Below the pieces are notes generated by a model, which made no database searches, was not told the origin of the DNA, and saw nothing but the letters and a program-made list of their open reading frames with translations. DNA of 64,000 nucleotides from Planctomycetota bacterium (GTDB lineage: Bacteria; Planctomycetota; Planctomycetia; Planctomycetales; Planctomycetaceae). This document shows positions 37,652 to 45,176 of this stretch, one piece after another. The position numbers were made by a program, and so were the translations under genes. The DNA lies in assembly GCA_018242525.1 (NCBI GenBank), contig JAFEBS010000009.1:152747-216746 (forward strand), read 5' to 3'. The first letter of the stretch is position 1, and each line of letters begins with the position of its first letter.

Positions 37652-39961
37652 TTACTTCTCAAACAGCCAGGTGACGATCCCGCCACGAGACTGCTGCACG
37701 TCGGCATTGGGGCCGGCTGCCGTACGCAATTCAGTCACATCGGCATCGGACGCCAGTCGATTCCAGCCGTCCACGACAATTTCCTGGCGAATCCGAGCAC
37801 CGGGGGCATGAGCGGCAACGATGTCCGAAAGTTCACCCGCCGTCAGCGCTCCCGGAACGACCACGTCGTGAGCGGTCAGCACCAGGTAACTCGTCAGCAG
37901 TGATCGCCAACTGACCAGCCCCCCGCAGGTATAGATCGCTTCCAGGTCATCTTCAAACAATCCCGCCAGCAGCGCCAGCAGTGGAGCCTGCGGTTCCGAC
38001 ACGGCAGGCAGAGCCTGATCATCATCTCGTGGCACCTTGAACTCAGCCGTTTCGAGATTCGGAGGAACCAGCGATTCACCCCAGACGACCAGCGGTCGAA
38101 ACCCTGAATCCTGGCGACGACGGAGCCAGTTCAACACCAGTCGAACATCGCGCAGTTGTTCGCCCAGCAGCGGAGTCCCCAGCATCAGGTCGGTCGACGC
38201 ATGCGACGTGGCGGAACTGCGTCGAGTGTGACTGTCCCCCAGTTTCGACTCACCGATTCCGCGCGGATCGAACAGGCACACGATCGCCCCGCGTTGCAGC
38301 AACCCGGCGATTTCGGTCGACCGCTCATTCATCAATCGAGACTTTCCCTGCGAACAGATCGCCAGCACCAGCGGCTGGTTTCGATCGGTGATCTTCGGCT
38401 GCAGCAGAACACACGGAAGCCGAATCCCGGATTCGGCGGTCAGCATCCAGTACTCGACCGTTGGAGTCGTGACCGCGTCTGCTTCGCGCCGCCGCTCCAT
38501 CGTAAATCGCTCCGGAGTGACATTTCCCAGCAGAGTTTCCCAACGAGTCTGCAAGTCCTGCCGTCGCTGTTCGGGAATCGTGGATTGACGTGTCCGAAGA
38601 AGATGCTGACGATGCAGATCCGCCACCTCCAACACTTTTTCCGACAGAGTTTTGGCGGCAAACTCCTGGCGAATCCCCGGTGTCCAGCACAGTAAACTCT
38701 CCGCGGGCTCACGGTGAAACTCGGGTTCTTCAGTCACTTCAATTCCAAACCACTTCGCAAATGCCTCGTGAATCTTGACGCGATGCGGAGCGCCGATATG
38801 CGTGCAATGACTGGCTTCAGGAGGCTGCCCCTTCAATTCGCCGCGGCCATGAGTAAACGCCAGATTGTCGGGCTGCTCGTACAGACCGTAGATCGACTGC
38901 AAACGTTTCCAGACCGGATCCCGCTGACGATCCCAGCCGAACTCGTGAGCGTAGATCAACCGACGCGGAGCGATCCCGCCGACAATCATCCATGGCAGAA
39001 ACCCGCCCCGTGCCGACTGCTGCAGGTTGCGAGTCGACTCCCATCCACCACTTCCGGCATAGTTGAACGACATTTCGATGTCGTCGGGCAGTGGAAATCG
39101 AGTCTCCGGCTGTGGGCCACCAAAGTTGAACGGAACCACGGCTGCGAAACGCTCATCCAGCGCCCCGGCGACCGCTGCGGGATCACCGCCGCCGGCCACT
39201 GAGCCCAAGAGAAGAATCCGCTTCGGATCGATACCCGGTTGAGCCTGCAGGACATCGACGCATCGCATGATGTCATAGACCATCCACCCGATCAGGCTTT
39301 CCCCCACCATGTGCAACTGGATTGCGTTGTCGTATCGAAAGTAATAGTCCTGCCGACCAACTCCGAACGGCCTCGAATAGTCTGCCGCCGACTGAAACGG
39401 GTGCTGTCGCCGTTCGCCGTGCCCCACCTGGTCCGGAACCAGCACATAACAGCCCGCCCACGCCCACATCATCCCCATCTCCTGCAGTTCGCCATGATGC
39501 TTGGGAGTGTGGTGGGAATGACAGATCACGATGCCGGGCATCGAATCCGACAGCTTCGCCGGTCCATACAGATTGGCAGTAATCCACCAGTTTGGGCGTG
39601 CCTCGATCAACAGGTTCTGGACACGGAAATGACGGGCGACGAATGAACCCGTCACTTCCACACGAAGCTTCGCGGAATCCGGCCCCACCCCCAGCGACGC
39701 TCGCAATGCCGCCAGCTTTTGCGACTTCAATGCTTCCCATTCGTCGCGAGTCTGCACAGCGCGCCATTCCTCCGAGCTTTTCTCGTTCGCCGTCTGCAAT
39801 CGAACCCGCAGTTGTTCGCGAACTTGATGGGCGAGTGCATCTCGTTCATCGGGCGTGGCCACAGTCCCGTCGATCTTGCTGATCGCTGCGGCCAACCCGT
39901 CATCCCCCTGGACCGCGGTGCCAATCCCCAACACGACACAAGCGATCAAGACGTGGCGCAT
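37652..39961 (-). CDS. Secreted protein with two alpha/beta-hydrolase-like domains
   Basis: A 769-residue exported protein (signal MRHVLIACVVLGIGTAVQG) resembling planctomycete acetylxylan-esterase-like hydrolases. Domain 1 (about 130-400) has the oxyanion-side sequence GIVICHSHHTPKHHGE and the usual elbow region, but the GxSxG elbow reads GSVAGG: the nucleophile Ser is replaced by Val. The region EASHCTHIGAPHR carries the likely His. Domain 2 (about 480-769) has LVLAICSQGKSRLMNER and an elbow VVWGESLVPP, where Ser is kept but the following Gly is not. GAGGAAACC precedes the ATG. Activity, if any, probably lies in the second domain. Substrate unknown. Confidence 0.78.
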   Translation of the reverse strand: MRHVLIACVVLGIGTAVQGDDGLAAAISKIDGTVATPDERDALAHQVREQLRVRLQTANEKSSEEWRAVQTRDEWEALKSQKLAALRASLGVGPDSAKLRVEVTGSFVARHFRVQNLLIEARPNWWITANLYGPAKLSDSMPGIVICHSHHTPKHHGELQEMGMMWAWAGCYVLVPDQVGHGERRQHPFQSAADYSRPFGVGRQDYYFRYDNAIQLHMVGESLIGWMVYDIMRCVDVLQAQPGIDPKRILLLGSVAGGGDPAAVAGALDERFAAVVPFNFGGPQPETRFPLPDDIEMSFNYAGSGGWESTRNLQQSARGGFLPWMIVGGIAPRRLIYAHEFGWDRQRDPVWKRLQSIYGLYEQPDNLAFTHGRGELKGQPPEASHCTHIGAPHRVKIHEAFAKWFGIEVTEEPEFHREPAESLLCWTPGIRQEFAAKTLSEKVLEVADLHRQHLLRTRQSTIPEQRRQDLQTRWETLLGNVTPERFTMERRREADAVTTPTVEYWMLTAESGIRLPCVLLQPKITDRNQPLVLAICSQGKSRLMNERSTEIAGLLQRGAIVCLFDPRGIGESKLGDSHTRRSSATSHASTDLMLGTPLLGEQLRDVRLVLNWLRRRQDSGFRPLVVWGESLVPPNLETAEFKVPRDDDQALPAVSEPQAPLLALLAGLFEDDLEAIYTCGGLVSWRSLLTSYLVLTAHDVVVPGALTAGELSDIVAAHAPGARIRQEIVVDGWNRLASDADVTELRTAAGPNADVQQSRGGIVTWLFEK

Positions 39962-40358
39962 GGTTTCCTCACAGGATAGTCGTCTGTCCGCTTTTCCTCA
40001 GGCTCCAGCCTGGGAAGGCCCGCTTTCGAAGCTCCGGTTCATCTTCGCTCGCCGGGTAGAGCTTGGGAACCAGAAAACTCACTCCGTACATTTCTGAAGA
40101 AGCTGCATGCTTATCCTGCAGCGCGATGGTGAATCCATCAATCCAATGTCGGGAATTCCCCGACTGTCCCAGCATCGTGGTTATGGTCGGTCGCATTAGA
40201 TCGCCCACATGCGCTGCTCGACAAACTGAGGGGCAAGAAGACTCGCCCAGCCAGCCAGTTTCGCCGTGGTGATTCCGCTTGATTCACAGCCACGACAACC
40301 GCTTATTTCGACTCAAACACCGGCATCACTCACGCCAATCCGCGAGCGACCGGCGTCT
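39962..40358. other. Intergenic region with a REP-like hairpin
   Basis: No convincing gene in 397 bp between two minus-strand genes. It contains CAGGCT-CC-AGCCTG (39999-40012), a short palindrome of a kind that recurs between planctomycete genes as I recall. The remainder shows nothing I recognise. Confidence 0.4.
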
Positions 40359-43300
40359 CTACCGGATTTGTGCCTTTGGCAATGCGATTCGAAGTTGACG
40401 AACGCCCTCCGCGGTGATCCCGGAAGGCAGCAGACTCAGGTTCATGTTTGGCTCATTCGGCAATTGAGCCAGTGACTTGATGCAAGCGTCCGTCAGCGAT
40501 TTGCAGTAAAGCAGATACAGTGCGAACGGCTTCTTCACCTTGGCCAGATGCGCGATCCCGGCATCCGTGACCCGGGTATTGACCAGAAACAAATACCGCA
40601 ATTCCGGATGCTCACTCATGGCAGCCACGGTTTCATCGCCGACAGCACAGTCCCCGACCGACAACCATTCCAGTTGCTTCATCATCCGCAGCGACTCGGC
40701 CATGCCGTCATCGACCAGCGAGTTGTCCAGCGTCAGGACCTTCAGCTTTTCCAGGCGAGCCAGATGCTTCACCCCGGCATTGGTGATTGACGTCTGCAGA
40801 AGATACGCCTCTTCCAGGGAATGGAACGTTTCCGCGATGGCTTGTGCATCCCGATCCCCATACTGTTTGCCCGACAAATGCAGAAATCGCAGCTTCGGCA
40901 CCTGCATCAAATCCTCAAGTGTCGGATTGAGCGACGAAGCATCCAGTCGTGTCAGCCCGGGGATCCGGCTCACGATGGTCAATGCGCCGCGCGAGAAATT
41001 GCGGCCCAGCGACACACCGTGCAGCTTTGGCAATCCAGGCAGATTCTCCAGGGAGTCATTCGTGAGCAATGCACCGCCCAACCCCACATACTCCAGGTCA
41101 CGACACTCCCCAACAGGCCTGATCCCAGCATCTGTCAACTGGTCCGAGTTGAGTGACAACACTCCCCGCAGGGGCAGTTTCGGCAGCAGTTTGATCATTC
41201 CATCATCAACATTCGAACCACTCAATTCCAACATCGTGATGTTGCCGGCAGACGCAAGTTTCTGCAGACCGGCTGGCGTGACGGACGTGTTCCGCAGATG
41301 CAGTTGCAGCGTGACTTTTCTGGCAACGGTTTCCACGTCACTCATTGCCGTATCGTCGAAATTGTCGGCCCGGTCTCGCGTCGAGTTTCCCAGCCCCGTT
41401 GAGATTACTTGAACCCAGTATTCCGGATTTCCGCGGGGATGGAATTCACGCACAAACGATCCCAGTTTCCGCAGACGATCGATCGCCGCATCGATCTCCA
41501 TCGTGCGATCCTGATCCTTCTCCACCGCCGCCGCAGGTGCGGCTGGCGGAATGGCCACGGGAAGCTCATCACGCGCCGGTTCGATCTCGGCCCAGGTCTG
41601 CTCGCCGGGATACGAAAAGCCAAACTCCGTTGGCCGGGTCACCCTGGCCTTGGGATCGGCAAAACAGACCGACCACCCACCGGCCGTAAACCGGTAGATT
41701 CCCGCCAGTTTCGTCCCCTTATGTTCGCCATCAAGGATCGTCAGCTCGATCTGTCGAGGCGTCTTCGAGGGGTCCAGTGTATAGGACAGCTTGACATCGT
41801 TGATCTTCAACCCTGTCCAGGTAATCTCGTTCCCCTTCACAGTCCAACGCCAGGGCTTCCAGGTGATCGGCGGATTGGAAATGCGTTCCGGCCACCAGTT
41901 TGAGTAATAGAGGTCGAATTTCCATCGTCCCTGCAATGCCAGTTCCTCCTCGGCTACGGGCAGAACCCGGTCCGGGACCAATGTCAGCGACGTAAGCTGA
42001 CTGCCCGGCACGCTGCCGGTATTGGCAGGACGCCCCACCTTCGCTCCCGGGTCCTGAAAGCAGATCTGCAGCTCGTGCCGCGAAGCGAGATAGATCCCCA
42101 GCGACTTCTGCCCCCGGTCGGGTCCATCCAGAAACGTGAAGTCAATCTGCGGCAACAATGCAGCGCGGTTCACGGAAAATGACAGGGTGACTGGGGCATG
42201 ATGGGGACGCGTCCAGACAATCTGTTGTCCCTGGATCTTCCAACGCCAGGATTGCCATTCGTCAGACCTGGCCGGCCACTTCTCTGAGATCCAGCGTATC
42301 AAGCGAAAATCCCCCTGGAACAATTCCAGATCGGCCGCGCGCAGCGCCCGAATCCGGGTATCCTCAACCGGGTCAACCGCTGCGGGCGAATCTGCCGTGG
42401 ACGGTCCTGGTCGCGGCCTATCGGTTCCATGACCTCCGTGCAGGACGATCAAGGCGGTGTGACTGGAACCGGACATCTCCATCCGGTTGGGTCGAGCCAC
42501 GTTCGCGCCCGGTTCCTGCAGGCAAATCCACAGGTTATTCCGTTCAAACTCGTAGATCCCCTGGCACTTCACACCTTTGTCGGGACCATCCAGAAACGTG
42601 AAGTCGATCTCGTTGGGAGTCTTCGTGGGATCGATCGAACAGGACATTCGCACCGCCGGCTGACCGTCTCGAATCCAAGATATCTCCTTTCCCTGAATCA
42701 CCCATTTCCAGGATTTGCGAAGTTCCTCCAAAGGCGTGTTCCACAGAACGGACTCACAGGCACCAAAGCTCCAGCTCCCCTGCAGCACCTGCCATTGCGG
42801 AGCCAACGGCTTGCCATTCTCGTCCAGCGCGACGTCGGCGGATGGCGGCTGCTTGAGATCTGCCATTGCTGCGACGGCAGGTGCCGGATGCATGGCAATC
42901 ACGGTCTGCCGGTCGTAGCCGTTGAATCCCATTTTCTTCGGTCGTGCAGACTCGATACCGGGGTCCCGGAAACAAAACCAGACCGTTTCAGTGTCGGCAA
43001 ACCAGTAGAACGAACCAGGACATTTCGCCCCCTTGTCGGGCCCGCTCAACAGGGTGAAATCGATGTCATTCAACCTGTCCCTGGGGTTACGAACAAAATC
43101 TTCCGCCACCGCAAACGACATTTGGAATGGTTCGTGACCCGGTCGAGTCCAGGTGATCTGGTCTCCGTGGATGTCCCACTGCCAGGTCCGGGCTTCAGCC
43201 GCGGTGGCCGGCCATTTTAAGGACCCGCACGATTCTAAAATCCAGCGTCCCTGAAATGGCTGCAGGTGCCGGGGAATCGGACTGGCATCAGTGGCCTGAA

Positions 43301-44522
43301 CCGGAACCGCCGCCGCCACCGGATCTTCCGCGGGCTTCGCGATCAGGTCATTCCGTTGAATAACCGGTGCCGCGCTTGGATCGGCTGACGCGGGGGCATC
43401 GACCTGCTCACGCAACTTCGACACTCGTTCCTGAGCCACGCTGCGCAGGCCAGCGGGTATCACCAGTGCAGCAAACAGCGCGACACACACGATGGCCCGA
43501 CGTGATGCGGTTCGCTCCGCACGATTCCGCAGGATCCTGTCAATCCGGTCCTTCAATGTCTGTCTGTTCAGAAATGAACTGGCCAGGACAGGCGATGTGG
43601 ACGCCGGCAACAATTCCGCCACTACAAACAAGCTCCTGGCATAATCATGACTTTGATCCGGATAGACCCACAGTACCCACGCGTCGCAGCACTGCTCCTC
43701 GGCCGCATGCAACTGCCGACGAACCCACCCCACCAGCGGATTCCACCAGTACAGGAGCGATACCACCAATTCCAGGAGTCGGACCCAGTGGTCACGGCGA
43801 TGCAAATGCGCCAGCTCGTGCGCCAGTACCAGCGCCACCTGCGATTCATCCAGTGTCGCCAGCAATTGTTGAGACAGAACCACCGTCGCTCGATTTCCCA
43901 CGCACCAGACAAATGGCGCGGCACAACTGTCAACGACACGTACCACCGGTGACTGTCGTAATTTCAAATTCGTAGACAACTGGTCCGCCAGCGATTGAAT
44001 TCTCCGCGACACCGGCAATGTCCCCGCCAGTAGTCGCTGGAACCGGATCACCCGAATCACCGTCCGTACCGCGACGATTCCGATGCCGACTCCCCAACAC
44101 CACATCAGCACCGACAGACTCGACTGCCAGACTCCAGCGACCGTGATTCGACCCTGGACTGCCGGCGCTTCTGGTGAAACATCCCCCGTCACCGGCAGTG
44201 TGCCAAAGCTGAACTCGAATGCCTGGTTCGGTGGGACAACCTCTGGTGACGCAGCATCCACCGGGAATCGCATCTGGTGGACCGTCGGGTGCGGAGCTTC
44301 CCGGGGTGGCGCGAGATGCTCTGTGTCCACCACAGTGACTGGGTTCCAGTTCCCAATTTCCAGAGTCAACACCGGAGGCGTCACCAGCTTGATCAGCAGC
44401 AGCAGCCACAGCACATGTGCCACGGGAGGACTCTTCCAGACCCGGGTCATCCCCCACACAATCGGTGCCAGGATCAATACCAGCACAACATTATGGATGG
44501 CAATCAAGCAAAGCTGGCTCAC
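40359..44522 (-). CDS. BlaR1/MecR1-type membrane peptidase with four TIGR03067 repeats and leucine-rich repeats
   Basis: A 1,387-residue integral-membrane signalling protein, starting at GTG 44522 with GGGG upstream, 13 bp after blaI. The N-terminal part (1-400) is an M56 (BlaR1) peptidase: several membrane helices and the cytoplasmic zinc site HELAH (H245, E246, H249) with the downstream AAEEQCCDAW block. A last helix near 385-405 leads to a large outer part that has no penicillin-binding sensor. Instead there are four copies of the planctomycete TIGR03067 domain (about 422-540, 576-692, 731-845, 858-975; e.g. LQGSWSF, DPTKTPNEIDFTFLDGPDKG, GIYEFERNNLWICLQEPG) and then leucine-rich repeats (about 1077-1385). 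Expected role: sense an extracytoplasmic signal, then cleave the co-encoded BlaI. Confidence 0.87.
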   Translation of the reverse strand: MSQLCLIAIHNVVLVLILAPIVWGMTRVWKSPPVAHVLWLLLLIKLVTPPVLTLEIGNWNPVTVVDTEHLAPPREAPHPTVHQMRFPVDAASPEVVPPNQAFEFSFGTLPVTGDVSPEAPAVQGRITVAGVWQSSLSVLMWCWGVGIGIVAVRTVIRVIRFQRLLAGTLPVSRRIQSLADQLSTNLKLRQSPVVRVVDSCAAPFVWCVGNRATVVLSQQLLATLDESQVALVLAHELAHLHRRDHWVRLLELVVSLLYWWNPLVGWVRRQLHAAEEQCCDAWVLWVYPDQSHDYARSLFVVAELLPASTSPVLASSFLNRQTLKDRIDRILRNRAERTASRRAIVCVALFAALVIPAGLRSVAQERVSKLREQVDAPASADPSAAPVIQRNDLIAKPAEDPVAAAVPVQATDASPIPRHLQPFQGRWILESCGSLKWPATAAEARTWQWDIHGDQITWTRPGHEPFQMSFAVAEDFVRNPRDRLNDIDFTLLSGPDKGAKCPGSFYWFADTETVWFCFRDPGIESARPKKMGFNGYDRQTVIAMHPAPAVAAMADLKQPPSADVALDENGKPLAPQWQVLQGSWSFGACESVLWNTPLEELRKSWKWVIQGKEISWIRDGQPAVRMSCSIDPTKTPNEIDFTFLDGPDKGVKCQGIYEFERNNLWICLQEPGANVARPNRMEMSGSSHTALIVLHGGHGTDRPRPGPSTADSPAAVDPVEDTRIRALRAADLELFQGDFRLIRWISEKWPARSDEWQSWRWKIQGQQIVWTRPHHAPVTLSFSVNRAALLPQIDFTFLDGPDRGQKSLGIYLASRHELQICFQDPGAKVGRPANTGSVPGSQLTSLTLVPDRVLPVAEEELALQGRWKFDLYYSNWWPERISNPPITWKPWRWTVKGNEITWTGLKINDVKLSYTLDPSKTPRQIELTILDGEHKGTKLAGIYRFTAGGWSVCFADPKARVTRPTEFGFSYPGEQTWAEIEPARDELPVAIPPAAPAAAVEKDQDRTMEIDAAIDRLRKLGSFVREFHPRGNPEYWVQVISTGLGNSTRDRADNFDDTAMSDVETVARKVTLQLHLRNTSVTPAGLQKLASAGNITMLELSGSNVDDGMIKLLPKLPLRGVLSLNSDQLTDAGIRPVGECRDLEYVGLGGALLTNDSLENLPGLPKLHGVSLGRNFSRGALTIVSRIPGLTRLDASSLNPTLEDLMQVPKLRFLHLSGKQYGDRDAQAIAETFHSLEEAYLLQTSITNAGVKHLARLEKLKVLTLDNSLVDDGMAESLRMMKQLEWLSVGDCAVGDETVAAMSEHPELRYLFLVNTRVTDAGIAHLAKVKKPFALYLLYCKSLTDACIKSLAQLPNEPNMNLSLLPSGITAEGVRQLRIALPKAQIR

Positions 44523-44535
44523 ATCGCACCCCGAT

Positions 44536-44919
44536 CTATTTCTTCGAGTACTTCTCCAGCAGCTTGCGGATCTCCGCAGCTTCCTTGTCACTCAGTTTCT
44601 TTTGTTCGACCAGTTGCATGATCAGAGGGGCAATCGAACCGTCCCCCAACCGCGCAGCCAGCGTCTCCAATTCCTGCCCCACCACATCCGCCTGCGACAC
44701 GGCCGCCGAAAATGAATGCACGAACGAACTGCGGTCCCGCAGCACCAGCCCCTTGCGTTCCAGTCGCTGCAGGAACGAATGCACGGAAGCAAACTCGGAC
44801 TCGGCTCCGTCCGGATAGATCGCATTCGCAATCGCCTTGGCCGTCAACGCCCCGCGCTGCCACAGGATCTTCAAGACTGCCAACTCGGCATCCGTCACCG
44901 TTTGCGGTTTTCGCGTCAC
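44536..44919 (-). CDS. BlaI/MecI/CopY-family transcriptional repressor
   Basis: A 127-residue dimeric winged-helix repressor. Start GTG at 44919, with AGGAG upstream. Family blocks: TDAELAVLKILWQRGALTAKAIANAI, then SVHSFLQRLERKGLVLRDRSSFVHSFSAAVS (recognition helix and wing), and a helical dimerisation tail. In this family the partner BlaR1 peptidase inactivates the repressor by cleavage; the partner follows 13 bp downstream. Two dyads in the promoter are its probable operators, making the pair self-regulated. Confidence 0.93.
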   Translation of the reverse strand: MTRKPQTVTDAELAVLKILWQRGALTAKAIANAIYPDGAESEFASVHSFLQRLERKGLVLRDRSSFVHSFSAAVSQADVVGQELETLAARLGDGSIAPLIMQLVEQKKLSDKEAAEIRKLLEKYSKK

Positions 44920-45001
44920 GGAGCTTACTCCTGCTCACTGCTTGTCAATTCATGGATGGTGTTGGCGGCGGCAGCTCGATGCGAGCCAGGCCCCGGCAAT
45001 C

Positions 45002-45049
45002 CATAGGCACTACGCCTACGATCATAGGCACGTCGCCTACAAGAATCAA
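45002..45049 (-). promoter_or_regulatory. blaI promoter with two tandem operator dyads
   Basis: Minus strand: TTGATT (45049-45044), a 17-bp spacer, TATGAT (45026-45021), a near-consensus promoter about 100 nt before blaI. Two nearly identical 18-bp copies, CATAGGCAC(TA/GT)CGCCTAC on the plus strand, lie at 45002-45019 and 45023-45040. Each holds the dyad TAGGC-N5-GCCTA, and they are offset by 21 bp, two helical turns. One copy fills the -35/-10 spacer and overlaps part of the -10; the other lies just downstream over the transcript start. Confidence 0.75.
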
Positions 45050-45176
45050 GCGCATTACGCCGCGACAGCGCGGAGATTGATGAATCGCGCGACTCAGGCT
45101 CGGCACACGGGATTGAAACACAACCTCGGTGTCGATTACCCGGCAAATAAAAGCGCCCCCAACTGTCCACGGCGTT

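Noticed and set aside
39969..40208. Minus-strand open frame of 79 codons between the hydrolase and BlaR1-like genes
   Set aside because: No ribosome site, no signal or domain, and part of it runs over the palindromic repeat.
45002..45040. Start of a CRISPR or tandem repeat array
   Set aside because: Only two copies, 21 bp apart, exactly placed on a promoter; an operator pair explains them better.
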